From CAZELM01 sp964512995 (GTDB lineage Bacteria > CSSED10-310): a DNA stretch of 64,000 bases. Numbering within the stretch: the stretch's first letter is position 1; the number at the start of each line of letters is the position of its first letter. A program made the position numbers and the translations under genes. Under the pieces are notes generated by a model. That model was given only the letters and a program-made list of their open reading frames with translations. It was not told where the DNA came from and made no database searches. The DNA is taken from positions 62,001-126,000 of the forward strand of contig CAZELM010000004.1 in the NCBI GenBank assembly GCA_964512995.1. Direction: 5' to 3'. This document shows positions 34,423-44,196 of this stretch, piece after piece.

Positions 34423-37400
34423 CTAATCGTTATGGGGTTTGAAATAGGCAATGGAGCCCTTGGGACCATCACCGATTCCGATCCGTTCGCCACCCGTATT
34501 GCTGATGAAAACAACGTCGCCATCTCCAAAATCACCGACTGCAATACCTCCCAGTGCATTGATATCGAAACCCGTATCAAAAACGTTGGTCAACTGACCA
34601 TTTTGTGTGATTTCGAGCACATACCCATTCCCTCTGCAGGCAATATACAGGCGATCATATTCTTCCGAGTAGGCGATCCCGACCGGTTCCGCCAGGTTCT
34701 CATATGTCAGGTAGACGTATGACCCCGTCTCCCGTTTCGACGGAACCGATGTCGTAGCGGGATCTCCCGCAGGGCCGGAAGCACTCATTGTGATCCGGGC
34801 AATATTGCCATTCACCGGATCTGCGACAAATAACAGACCTTCGCCGGGTATTGTCTGCCCGGTTGCATCTGTTGCAGGAACGAATTCGATGGCGGAGGGA
34901 GCGGTAGAACCGGCGAGAACATAATAACTGCCATCATCCAGATCGATTCCATAAACGACTCCCTGATCGGGGTGAGCCACAAAATACAGCAAGCTCAGCG
35001 AATGGGGATTATCGGGGGCAAATCCGGCTGAAACAATACTGCTCAAACCTGTCAGGCCAGCGGTCATGCGTCGGGTTCCCATCGACGGACCAAAACCCGT
35101 TCTGCCTCCATTCGATGATCCGAGTGTTGCGGCTTGTTTGGTGAAATCATTCCCATCCGAATCAGAATCAAATCCATTGGGTAAACGGGCGACGGCTTCA
35201 TTGGAAATGCTGTCTGCATTGCCATCTTCTCCGGGTCCGGGTGCACCGTCATCATTTCCATCACCCTCCGGATCATCGCCGATCTCGACATCGTCAACAA
35301 TCCCTCCGGATGGATTTTTCAAAATCAAGTAGCATGTGTTATTCATGGAATCAGTGGGATTTCCAATCACCAGATAGGCTCCGGGAGAAAAACTCGATAC
35401 CGTCGCCGATGCCGGATAGAATACTTCCGTAGCGCCTCCGGCTCCAATGACATGCACGCCGGGAGTCGAATCATTCATCTCCAATGTCCAGTTCGTCAAA
35501 TCTACCGTTTGTCCGGATGCATTATGGATTTCCACCCATTCATCCGAAATGGATACCGTTCCACTGCCAGGAACCGTATTGAAGGGAATGGCATCGCCGC
35601 CTTCGGAATCATTCCAATCCTGTTGTGGATCGACAACGACCTCATTAATCACAACACCGCCTGATCCGGTAGTAAATGTGGTAGAAAACTGTGGACCGAC
35701 CGTTCCATCACAATCGCCATCCAGACCATTTCCGCTGCTGTCGGAAATACCGGTTGTCAGGGTTATGGTATAGGATTGAGACGATATCAGATTCGCTTCC
35801 GGCTGGAAAACAATTCGTGTGTTGCCATTGAAAAATGAAAACTGTCCCTGTATTTGTCCCTCTGGACCCGTCAACTGAAATGAGGATTGCGAAACGGAGC
35901 TTGGGATGATCGATTCCGACAGAGTTACTGATATGGCGGAACTGATCGGAACATTTGTTGCGCCGTCTTCTGGAACAATCTCCAGAATACATGGCGGTTG
36001 CGTGTCTTCGCCTCCGGTTCGAAATCGCGCATGGAATGCATCGAGCGGAAGACCCGGAATCTGATCCAACGGATTACCCGCCGTATCGGCCACATCGCTG
36101 GTGACCGTCATCGTGTAATCGGTGTCCTGTTCCAATAGTGCTTCGGGATCCAGAAGCGCGCTGGTATTTCCAGGGTTCACCGAAACCGACGCTGAAATAT
36201 GTGATCCCGGTTCTGTGCTTTTTTCCAGGAAAAATGTGTTTCTGGTGACCGTAGAGGCATTGATAGCGCGGGAGAAGTTGACATAAATCACCGTACTGAT
36301 ACCAATACCGGTATTTCCATCTTCCGGATAGGAAGATGTGATATACAGGCGATTGGAGCCAACTGCGAACGAACCGCAATACCGTCCACCCGGCTGGCCA
36401 TCTCCGTTCCCATCCAGATGATTTCCCATGTTATCGGTCAGCACGTCTTCGATACAGAGCATATAGATTCCATCTGTCAGGCTTACATCCGGGTTGAATG
36501 TCAATGTCGCATCGGTTGGCCACGAAATACTGCCTGAGATCGGACTCCCGGATTCATTTGAGATGGTCAGATAATCTCCCTGCCGGCTTGCCGGATCGAT
36601 GGCTTTTGAAAATACGACGGAAACAGAGGTGCCGGTCTCGTTGGCAGTCACGGACGTCACTTTGGGAGGCGTCTGGTCGGTTGCTCCTGTGCTGAACCAG
36701 CTCGAAAATGGATCTGGATATCCGCCAGGGATCTGATCCAAAGGATTCCCCGCGCTGTCTGTGACTTTGGAAAGGACATGAACAGTATAAATCACATCTT
36801 TTCCTAATGCCTCATCCGGGATGAAGACCGCTTCGGATTCGTTTTCGCTGACATGGACAGTGCCGTCTATTTTATCACCATCGCCATCCGTTACATAAAA
36901 CGATGATGTCGTGACAGTACTGCTTTTGATCTTTTCAGAAAAACCCACTTCGATGATTGTATCCGGAGGCACATTTGATGACCGGTCTGGGGGTCGTACC
37001 CAGATAACGAGCGGCTTGCCAGCGCCAACCGTAAACTTGCTCACAAAATCATCCGCTCCCGGACTCGCCAGATCACCATCCAGAGGGACACCCCGTTCAT
37101 TCAAAATATCTTTGTCCAGCGTGATCCGATATCGCGTGGCTTCCACCAAATCTGCCTCATATACAAACTCCACAGATCGGTAATCGGATGAAAATGCAAA
37201 GGAACCCCGGGGATCCTGAGGATCAGGAGAAACCGGACTGAAGTCAACTTCGACCCGGAATGTAGCGGAGGTTATCGTTGTTGGATCAACGGGAGAAGAA
37301 AATCGGATTTCGATTTTTGTGTGATTGAACACGCCGACTGCATCGGACTCAGGAGTGACGGCCAGCACCACAAATCCAAAATCATCACTGCCAAAAACAC

Positions 37401-37917
37401 CCGTTCCTGTCGGGCCATCGATCGGCTCACCAAACGACCCGGTGGGACCATTCGGAGCTTTGGATGGATTTGGATCTGTGACAGCGACGGATCCCAAGCC
37501 TTTCGCTTCGTTCGCAATCCAGACAAATGGTCCCCAAAAAGCGACATCGTACGGTCCATCAACAGCAGGTTCACCATGCGAATCTTTTTTTGACGCATCA
37601 CTGTAGATCGATATGTTTCCGGTATGCGGGTTCAGTTGTACAACGGAATTGGCTCGGTTCCCGGATTTCCCTCGATTGGCGACCAGGAGATTTCCTGCCG
37701 ATAAAACACTTCCATTTTCAGTGCCATCACTGTTATCGTTTTTAATAAACTCCAAACCCCACGGATAATTCAGTCCGCTGCTGATGATTTGTGGTGAAAC
37801 AGCGGTCATTTTGAAGTCTTCCTGGAATCCTCCTTCATTATCCGGTTTACAGCCGACCCACAGGACAGCAATCGTCAGGATGCCAATAATACTGATGAAT
37901 TTATTTAACTCTCTCAT
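34423..37917 (-). CDS. Giant lipoprotein: NHL-like blades around five Ig-like domains and an LTD domain
   Basis: A 1164-residue exported protein. Residues 1-22 are a lipoprotein signal with LWVGC; C23 would be lipidated, though Trp at -3 is unusual. Residues 40-160 look like NHL propeller blades (NLLVANRGKSG, VAFWGPFVWIANE). Then follow about five Big_5/SbsA-type Ig-like domains (180-760; repeated VTPESDAVGVFNHTKIEIRF, KVTDSAGNPLDQIPGG, DVADTAGNPLDQIPGL), a lamin-tail (LTD) domain (about 765-890, GVVINEVVVDPQQDW... DEWVEIHNASGQTVDLTNW), and again NHL-like blades (about 960-1164, LLFVADPVNGNIARI, RLYIACRGNGYVLEI). The two propeller parts may close one propeller. AGGGAAG precedes the ATG, 24 bases after the helix-hairpin-helix gene. 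Confidence 0.82.
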   Translation of the reverse strand: MRELNKFISIIGILTIAVLWVGCKPDNEGGFQEDFKMTAVSPQIISSGLNYPWGLEFIKNDNSDGTENGSVLSAGNLLVANRGKSGNRANSVVQLNPHTGNISIYSDASKKDSHGEPAVDGPYDVAFWGPFVWIANEAKGLGSVAVTDPNPSKAPNGPTGSFGEPIDGPTGTGVFGSDDFGFVVLAVTPESDAVGVFNHTKIEIRFSSPVDPTTITSATFRVEVDFSPVSPDPQDPRGSFAFSSDYRSVEFVYEADLVEATRYRITLDKDILNERGVPLDGDLASPGADDFVSKFTVGAGKPLVIWVRPPDRSSNVPPDTIIEVGFSEKIKSSTVTTSSFYVTDGDGDKIDGTVHVSENESEAVFIPDEALGKDVIYTVHVLSKVTDSAGNPLDQIPGGYPDPFSSWFSTGATDQTPPKVTSVTANETGTSVSVVFSKAIDPASRQGDYLTISNESGSPISGSISWPTDATLTFNPDVSLTDGIYMLCIEDVLTDNMGNHLDGNGDGQPGGRYCGSFAVGSNRLYITSSYPEDGNTGIGISTVIYVNFSRAINASTVTRNTFFLEKSTEPGSHISASVSVNPGNTSALLDPEALLEQDTDYTMTVTSDVADTAGNPLDQIPGLPLDAFHARFRTGGEDTQPPCILEIVPEDGATNVPISSAISVTLSESIIPSSVSQSSFQLTGPEGQIQGQFSFFNGNTRIVFQPEANLISSQSYTITLTTGISDSSGNGLDGDCDGTVGPQFSTTFTTGSGGVVINEVVVDPQQDWNDSEGGDAIPFNTVPGSGTVSISDEWVEIHNASGQTVDLTNWTLEMNDSTPGVHVIGAGGATEVFYPASATVSSFSPGAYLVIGNPTDSMNNTCYLILKNPSGGIVDDVEIGDDPEGDGNDDGAPGPGEDGNADSISNEAVARLPNGFDSDSDGNDFTKQAATLGSSNGGRTGFGPSMGTRRMTAGLTGLSSIVSAGFAPDNPHSLSLLYFVAHPDQGVVYGIDLDDGSYYVLAGSTAPSAIEFVPATDATGQTIPGEGLLFVADPVNGNIARITMSASGPAGDPATTSVPSKRETGSYVYLTYENLAEPVGIAYSEEYDRLYIACRGNGYVLEITQNGQLTNVFDTGFDINALGGIAVGDFGDGDVVFISNTGGERIGIGDGPKGSIAYFKPHND

Positions 37918-37941
37918 GTTACATCTTCCCTTTTCTGCGGC

Positions 37942-38913
37942 CTATTTATCGGAAGAATTTTTTTGGATCTCACGGCTGAAAAATCCACCCGTAAGACCAT
38001 CGAGTGCGGCAGTTAATTCCTGAAGACGCAACTCCCGTTTGACTCTGGATTGAATATCCGCCTTGCCATCCAAAACAGCTTCCACCTGGAGTCTTCGGCG
38101 ATCGAAGTAAAGCTTTGTCACTTCATTTAAAATATCCTGACGGAATCCGATCTGAGATTTGGTTTCCGAACTGACTCGCAACATATCGGAGTTAAAGAGA
38201 TAATCCTGAATATTCCATCGCATTCTCAACTCATAATCCCAATCATAGTTGGTATCATGTCCCCATGTTTCATCATCCGGACCGATGGTAGCAGTCCCTC
38301 CAGTCAGACTGATTGTTTTGGAGCGGGAATAATCGGTATCATCATTGGTATCGTGCCCAACGGTCATCTGGAGGGAATCCGGCAGCAATGCTTTATTTTT
38401 AACGTGTTGCCGCCAGGATCTGAACCGCATCGGATCGATCTCAGCATAGTCCACGGCAGCCTTCTGAACCGCTTCGATACCGGGCTCATGAGAGAATTGT
38501 CCCATAATGTCATCCATCGAAGGTTCTGGCGTTGGTGAAGCCACAGGGATCGGAGTGCCTTTCTGGATGGGCTCCATGGCGGTATTTCCCTTTTCTCCAA
38601 GATCCAAAACGGATGATGAATCAGGATTTTCCATGGGAATTTTTTGAGCAGATCCCTTTCCGATCGTAATTAACCCCTTTATTTCATTGAAAATTTTCTC
38701 TCCAATCCGAGGGACATCCATAATCCCTTCAATGGATCGAAACGGACCATGTGCCTCGCGATAATCGATGATGGATTGTGCCAGACCCGGACCGATTTTA
38801 GGTAGTGTCTGAAGTTCGTTGACGGATGCTGTATTGATATTCACCGCTGCATTGATGACCGGACTCACAAGTATCATCATCACGCAAACCAATCCTGCCG
38901 ATAGTCTCTTCAT
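37942..38913 (-). CDS. Exported ComEA-like helix-hairpin-helix protein with novel C-terminal module
   Basis: A 323-residue protein. Residues 1-22 are a signal peptide (MKRLSAGLVCVMMILVSPVINA). Residues 23-90 hold a ComEA-type double helix-hairpin-helix: VNINTASVNELQTLPKIGPGLAQSIIDYRE, then IEGIMDVPRIGEKIFNEIKGL. A Pro/Ser linker is followed from about residue 140 by a module shared with the protein encoded next door (38944-40773): ALLPDSLQMTVG, YSRSKTISLTGG, GPDDETW, then a helical end RQDILNEVTKLYFDRRRLQ and LRLQELTAALDGLTGGFFS. The first part is a non-specific DNA-binding fold; the second is unrecognised. The start is chosen by AAGGAG seven bases upstream; the frame opens at 38943. Confidence 0.82.
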   Translation of the reverse strand: MKRLSAGLVCVMMILVSPVINAAVNINTASVNELQTLPKIGPGLAQSIIDYREAHGPFRSIEGIMDVPRIGEKIFNEIKGLITIGKGSAQKIPMENPDSSSVLDLGEKGNTAMEPIQKGTPIPVASPTPEPSMDDIMGQFSHEPGIEAVQKAAVDYAEIDPMRFRSWRQHVKNKALLPDSLQMTVGHDTNDDTDYSRSKTISLTGGTATIGPDDETWGHDTNYDWDYELRMRWNIQDYLFNSDMLRVSSETKSQIGFRQDILNEVTKLYFDRRRLQVEAVLDGKADIQSRVKRELRLQELTAALDGLTGGFFSREIQKNSSDK

Positions 38914-38943
38914 CTTTGTCTCCTTCTTACCCAATCCCAACAT

Positions 38944-40773
38944 TCATTGGCCAGGAACGCTCGCTTCCGCTTGGGACAGATAAAACCCCGTTAATGCATC
39001 GATTTGAGCTTTAATTTTTTCCAGTTCCAATTTTTTAAGAATCCGTTCCTTTCCCGAAGGAATGGATACATATTGTCGGTATCCTGAAACGTATTGATCG
39101 TATAATGTATTGACGCTGTTCATCACATCTTTTCTGCGTTTCACATTCTGGCCAAGCAGGTTATACGCTTTCAGCGATTCGGCATTTTGACGCATCAAAG
39201 AAGGCCGCCAGGTCAACTGAAACCGGAGATGGAAAACTTCAGATTCAATATCAGACCAGGACTGATTATCCGGACCCCGAACCACGCTTCCTTCCGAAAT
39301 CGAAATGGTGTGATTGCGTGAAAATCTGGTATCCTCCTTTGAGCGGAATTGAAAAGACGTGACGAACTCCGGCAGCCAACTGGATTTCCTTGCGCCAACA
39401 ATCATCTTCCGTTCATATTCAAGGTCCAATTCGGCATTTTTCAGTGCGGCAGCCAGAATATCTGAATATGGCGGCAATATGGAGCGATCTTTTTGAAGCA
39501 TCCGTGACGGGATCTGTCCCGCACCGACCGATGTCAGGACAAAAATCCCTGTTCGAGTTGCTATCCAAAGATCAGGGAAAGAGAACGATCCAAGAGCCAA
39601 TTGCCGAACGTCATGTTCCAATAAATTTTCATTGATATATCGACCGGACATATCCATGAAATCCCATTGAAATACGCCCCGGGACGTTGCCGCATATAAA
39701 ATTGTGTCATCCACACTGATATCTCTTATTTCCGATCCTCCCAGTTCCAGAACCGGTATCGAGTTCCATCCATCCAATACTGTATTTCGATAGAACACCT
39801 TGGTTGGGGATGATGCAAAAATCCAATCATCATAAGCAGCAACAGAAATTGGATCTTCTCCGCTTCCAGATGATACATGATCGGTCAGAAATCCCTGGCG
39901 TAAATTGCCGACATAAACATCCCTTCCAGAAATCGCAACAATACGCTCCACTGTTCCGGAGACAATCTCTATGTCTGTATAGACCTGATTGGTTGGTATT
40001 CCATCGATCGGCTGAAATGTCTCTCCCAAATCCAATGAATATCGAAGCCCTCGTCCGGTAGCAATAATAACCGTGTGATTTTCGTTCAGTACCACAATGC
40101 CCAGAATCCGTTTTGAGTCTTCCGTAAGATTCCTGCCGACAGTTTTCCATGTTCTGCCGCCATCCGATGTCCGAAACAGTCCGATGTCAGTTGCCAGAAA
40201 GGCTGTCTGATTATCGAGCGGATCCCATCGCAATTGGTGGGAATCACTCTTTGGAGAGCCCTCCTCCATGAACTGGGAGATTGCTTCATGTCGGTCGTCG
40301 ATGTTTTCGAAATGAGCTTCTTCCAGCAAGCCCTGATCGATCAGCCGTTCCATGAGCTCACTATCCGATAGTTCATCCAGAGATTCATCATCCTTCAAGA
40401 CTTCATCTCGCCGCAAATCCTCTTCCGGGTAATCATCCCGGGAAAAATCGAATTCTCGATCCCGATACGCAGTCTCCTTTTCTTCTTCCGTGATCATGTT
40501 CCGGGATGCGCCAGAGATACGAAATACCAACTCCCATGAATATCCATGATTTGTGGACAAGTATATTGATCGGGAAGAAGCCGCCAACATCAATTGCGGA
40601 TCTGCAGGGCAAGGCCGGATCGTTTGAATATCCAGATCCATCAAGCCAAGAGATTGGTCGATCCATGTCAGATCTTGAGCGGGGACCTGTGGAGGGCCGA
40701 AAATGAATATCGAGCAAATGACAAATCCCAACATGCCTATTCTTCCGAATAGTTCACAGGCGATAAAAGGCAT
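38944..40773 (-). CDS. Exported YCF48/BNR-type beta-propeller protein with the same C-terminal module
   Basis: A 609-residue protein with a signal peptide in the first 32 residues (ending PPQVPAQ). Residues 40-430 contain photosystem-assembly/sortilin-like propeller repeats: IYLSTNHGYSWELVF, GLFRTSDGGRTWKTVG, LRYSLDLGETFQPI and so on, with an acidic insert (REFDFSRDDYPEEDLRRDEVLKDDE split by turns) between blades one and two. From about residue 445 it carries the module seen also in the helix-hairpin-helix protein: SSWLPEFVTSFQF, FSRNHTISISEGS, GPDNQSW, RKDVMNSVNTLYDQY, LELEKIKAQIDALTGFYLS. The start at 40773 is judged from the signal peptide and GGAAAG upstream; 40809 and 40869 are possible. 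Confidence 0.8.
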   Translation of the reverse strand: MPFIACELFGRIGMLGFVICSIFIFGPPQVPAQDLTWIDQSLGLMDLDIQTIRPCPADPQLMLAASSRSIYLSTNHGYSWELVFRISGASRNMITEEEKETAYRDREFDFSRDDYPEEDLRRDEVLKDDESLDELSDSELMERLIDQGLLEEAHFENIDDRHEAISQFMEEGSPKSDSHQLRWDPLDNQTAFLATDIGLFRTSDGGRTWKTVGRNLTEDSKRILGIVVLNENHTVIIATGRGLRYSLDLGETFQPIDGIPTNQVYTDIEIVSGTVERIVAISGRDVYVGNLRQGFLTDHVSSGSGEDPISVAAYDDWIFASSPTKVFYRNTVLDGWNSIPVLELGGSEIRDISVDDTILYAATSRGVFQWDFMDMSGRYINENLLEHDVRQLALGSFSFPDLWIATRTGIFVLTSVGAGQIPSRMLQKDRSILPPYSDILAAALKNAELDLEYERKMIVGARKSSWLPEFVTSFQFRSKEDTRFSRNHTISISEGSVVRGPDNQSWSDIESEVFHLRFQLTWRPSLMRQNAESLKAYNLLGQNVKRRKDVMNSVNTLYDQYVSGYRQYVSIPSGKERILKKLELEKIKAQIDALTGFYLSQAEASVPGQ

Positions 40774-40894
40774 TTTCACAATCTTTCCTTTTTCGTTACC
40801 ATCATCCATGAAGAATAGAATCCGATTGTTAATAACAAACAAACCGATGAACGTCAATCTCGCTCTCAACGGGAACGAATGTCTGCATGGCAGA

Positions 40895-41179
40895 TCAACT
40901 TTGGCAAAGAAAACGCTGTAACTGGGCGTCGATGAGCTGTTTCAGTTCTCCCATTGACTCCACACAATGGTCCGACTCAAAGAAAAACCATTCCAGTTCC
41001 CTGACCACTACATCCAGGACCTTTAAGATTGGATCGGGAATAAGATCGACGTAGCTGAAGTCCAGGAAAAGGGACTGGCGGTCATTGATCTGCTTGAATC
41101 CCATGATCAGATATGGCAGTCCAAACTCATCGATGAGTTCAAGACATAGGTTCTGAAGTTCGTCAAGTTTGTTTTTCAT
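40895..41179 (-). CDS. 94-residue hypothetical protein coupled to the GlnD-like gene
   Basis: The start ATG lies inside the end of the preceding GlnD-like gene (17-base overlap), which suggests coupled translation. The protein, MKNKLDELQNLCLELIDEF, GLPYLIMGFKQINDRQSLFLDFSYVDLI and so on, is mixed helix/strand, acidic, without a signal or membrane segment. No family is recognised. No Shine-Dalgarno is seen before the ATG, in keeping with re-initiation. It may be a small partner of the large protein; this is inference from the overlap. Confidence 0.65.
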   Translation of the reverse strand: MKNKLDELQNLCLELIDEFGLPYLIMGFKQINDRQSLFLDFSYVDLIPDPILKVLDVVVRELEWFFFESDHCVESMGELKQLIDAQLQRFLCQS

Positions 41180-44100
41180 TGTATTTCGTAAGATGATGAA
41201 TGATCTTTTCAATTGCACCCTTAGCTCTGTGACGATGATACCTGTAACTTTTGAGTAATTTCGGTGCATGCCCGTCTTCGCCCTTGATCTCACCAGGTTC
41301 GATTTTCATACGGTGTGCCGTGCTGAGCAGGCGATCCCGGATGATATCATCATCCGCAGCCAGTGATAAGGCATAGATATCCCGAAAAAAACGCAGGAAT
41401 CGGTATGATCTCATGAGCGTATTGAATTCCTGTTCCAGATCCGGGAGTTGGGAAATCAACATCTGAAGCGCGTTCCAGATGACCGGTTCGCGTTGCCCCA
41501 CAAAAGCCTGGCATGCAGTCACGATGTTCTGGATATCTCGCAGCGCCCCCGGATCTTCTTTGACATTTACAGATCCATCCCTGCGATTCATTTTATATTT
41601 GCGCCGATCCTCAATGTCTCCAATTAAATCCTGAATAAACTCCCCCGGGTTATTGAACAGATACTTCCTCAAAATTTCAGTTATTTCCAGGTCAAACGAC
41701 TGGCTCCCGACCAGAAGTCGTGCACCGACCAATTGTGATAATTCAATGTACCGACACTCGCGAGGATGCGACAAAAAGTCATCCAGTACGTTCACCGGCA
41801 TCACATAAGTATCCAACAGCTCCGAAAACCGATAATGCGGCACGATCCCCCGTCGGCTCAGTTCCCGGTTTACATCATTGATGATTTTGGAAGCGAATGC
41901 CAGAAATTCCGGTGATGACTCCCGGCACAAAACAAACAGATCAATATCATTCTCGAATGCTTCTTCCCGGGCATATCCACCCGTGCAGAAAATGGCAATG
42001 GGTTGATCATCTTCATCGCAGGAGCGATATTCAAATGGATAGTTCCCATTGGATTCCACATGCCACTGACACGCTCGAAACAACCATCGGAAATAGCGCC
42101 GGAAAAATGCATGATACGCACCATATAGCAACCGCAGATCCCCCGGCTGCTGGATCGCCATCAAACCAAACAGGCAGAAGCTGTATTCATAATACACGGC
42201 CAGTTTTTGCTTCAATTCGATGGCATTTTTCGCATCAGACAACTCCGCCCATAGCTGATCAGAGATACCGTTGAGATAGGATATGTCATTCAGATACATC
42301 ACGATTTCTGGACGATCTTCTGCGACACGGACATAAAACCGGCGGTAATTGTTGGATGAAAATGCCAGTAATTCAATGAGCATCCCGAATTTGATTTTCA
42401 GATCATGATCGACCAGAACCCGTGGGCTCAATTTTGTGATAAATCGTCGTATATCCAGGAGTTGTTCAGTTGTCAGGATGAGTAAAAACTGCGTCAGAAT
42501 GGAAGGATGCGTTTGTATCAACCGGATCAAGTCCCCCAGACGATTTCCATTGGAGTGAACGAGTTGCATCAGCCATCCGATGATGTGCTCCAGATACTGA
42601 CTGAAACAGCACTTTTTGGAGTATCGAGCGAACATGACGGCTGTCGTTATCATTGAATCGAGATCGAACGAGAGAAGTCGCAACAGCCGCTCAAATACAT
42701 ACCATTTTTCATCCTCTGGCAACTCCTCAAGGCTATTAATGAGTTTTTCGAGTTGCGCGCCATTATTCTCAGATAACAGCCGGAGAATATCATCCCAATA
42801 GATCATCCCTCGATAGATTTTGAACATTTTCAGGATGTTCTGAGCGATATTCCGGGTCCATTCGATCGGATAATCCTTTGGAGGATCGCCATTCATAATG
42901 GCATTGAATACTGTTATTTTTTCGAGGTGTTTATTGACTTTTTCCAGGATTCTGCTGCCGATGATCCGAAGACTCTCCATATTTTCATAGTAATGCATGA
43001 GCAGACGCAGTGCCGGACGAACCGGACCCAGTTGGTAATATCCCATGACTTCGGCAACCTGATCCAGGTTATCCACCGCAATATCGTCATTGAAATCAAA
43101 GCTGTCATCTACCGAAACAAGAAGCTGATAGACATAAAAAAACATTTCGATGAAACTGAATATATCTTGCAGGTTTTCATACAATTCGGCGCTTTGGGGA
43201 TCACCAATATAGAGAACATCAATAATATCTCGTGATCCATGCTCATGAATACCGTGAATTGATTTCAACATATTGACAGTACTGTGAATAAGTCTCAGTG
43301 CGTTTTTCTTCGGGCTGATCCAATGCGAGCTCATATCAAATCGAAGCAGTTCCTGGACTTCCCCCATCATGCCCCTCAGATATCCTTCATGTAATCTCAG
43401 ATTGCCTTTATCATAGTAAAAATGATCGATGATCTCATGTTCCAACTGCTGAGTGATTTTACTGTCCCCCAATAACGGTTCGGTCAGAAGCAGTTCAGAG
43501 ATGAGTACAAAATTATGTACGCTTCGTTTGAGATAGTCTTTGAAATCATCAAACGTGGTCAGGTATGTCCCTTCCGCAACCCTTTCAGCCAGATAAAAGT
43601 GCATTTTGGAGGAGTATTTCAGGAATTCGGTGCTGATTTGGCTCACAACACGATTCCACAATGTCCGATCTATGTCCGGCTGGATAAAAACACCCATATC
43701 CAGATCATCCTGGTCCAAAATCATACCGACATTGCAGAATACAATGCCTTCCAAAGGAGCATTTTCAGAGAGAAGCCGGATCAGAGCTGATAGATAGGAT
43801 GAATAAAGATCCCTCATCTGAAAACGAAGACGCGTCAGAATATGACGATAAATCTGGAGACGGTTCTTAAAGTTCTTCGATTCCCGCCGCAACCAGTCGA
43901 TATTCAAAAAATGAATATGCAGCATCTGGAGAGCGAAATAGGTTCCCAAGAATATTCTTGCTTCTTTGGGATTATCCGCAACCGACATGACGGCATCCAT
44001 TTGTTGTCTGAAATGATGCGCTTTTCGCCACAAATGGACTTTCCCCATCACATTTTTTTCTTCCAGCCGCAACCGAAGTGCCGGGCTGTGCGTCTGGACT

Positions 44101-44195
44101 ATTTTGAGATATTTTTGAAAGTGGTTTGACAGCCCACCCAGGCCCTGAGCGAGATCCTCCAGGGAATCGAGAGAGGCATGGCCCTTGATCCGCAT
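41163..44195 (-). CDS. Large GlnD-like nucleotidyltransferase protein with a second degenerate site
   Basis: A 1010-residue, largely helical cytoplasmic protein. Near residue 728 lies IAIFCTGGYAREEAFENDIDLFVLC, the GGYGR...SDIDL motif of GlnD-type nucleotidyltransferases with both metal-binding Asp. About 150 residues on, NVKEDPGALRDIQNIVTAC corresponds to the GlnD KEGPGGLRDIQ segment. A second, degenerate motif at 150-170, IVFCNVGMILDQDDLDMGVFI, has a DxD-like pair but no GG. The HD phosphodiesterase and ACT domains that make GlnD a PII sensor are missing. So it is not GlnD itself; it could modify an unknown protein or nucleotide. It starts one base after the fabG stop and overlaps the next gene. 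Confidence 0.75.
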   Translation of the reverse strand: MRIKGHASLDSLEDLAQGLGGLSNHFQKYLKIVQTHSPALRLRLEEKNVMGKVHLWRKAHHFRQQMDAVMSVADNPKEARIFLGTYFALQMLHIHFLNIDWLRRESKNFKNRLQIYRHILTRLRFQMRDLYSSYLSALIRLLSENAPLEGIVFCNVGMILDQDDLDMGVFIQPDIDRTLWNRVVSQISTEFLKYSSKMHFYLAERVAEGTYLTTFDDFKDYLKRSVHNFVLISELLLTEPLLGDSKITQQLEHEIIDHFYYDKGNLRLHEGYLRGMMGEVQELLRFDMSSHWISPKKNALRLIHSTVNMLKSIHGIHEHGSRDIIDVLYIGDPQSAELYENLQDIFSFIEMFFYVYQLLVSVDDSFDFNDDIAVDNLDQVAEVMGYYQLGPVRPALRLLMHYYENMESLRIIGSRILEKVNKHLEKITVFNAIMNGDPPKDYPIEWTRNIAQNILKMFKIYRGMIYWDDILRLLSENNGAQLEKLINSLEELPEDEKWYVFERLLRLLSFDLDSMITTAVMFARYSKKCCFSQYLEHIIGWLMQLVHSNGNRLGDLIRLIQTHPSILTQFLLILTTEQLLDIRRFITKLSPRVLVDHDLKIKFGMLIELLAFSSNNYRRFYVRVAEDRPEIVMYLNDISYLNGISDQLWAELSDAKNAIELKQKLAVYYEYSFCLFGLMAIQQPGDLRLLYGAYHAFFRRYFRWLFRACQWHVESNGNYPFEYRSCDEDDQPIAIFCTGGYAREEAFENDIDLFVLCRESSPEFLAFASKIINDVNRELSRRGIVPHYRFSELLDTYVMPVNVLDDFLSHPRECRYIELSQLVGARLLVGSQSFDLEITEILRKYLFNNPGEFIQDLIGDIEDRRKYKMNRRDGSVNVKEDPGALRDIQNIVTACQAFVGQREPVIWNALQMLISQLPDLEQEFNTLMRSYRFLRFFRDIYALSLAADDDIIRDRLLSTAHRMKIEPGEIKGEDGHAPKLLKSYRYHRHRAKGAIEKIIHHLTKYNEKQT

Positions 44196-44196
44196 A

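Noticed and set aside
41163..44195. Plain GlnE (glutamine synthetase adenylyltransferase)
   Set aside because: The preserved site has the GlnD-type GGYxR...NDIDL and KEDPGALRDIQ sequence, not the GGxEMxxGSDxD form of GlnE.
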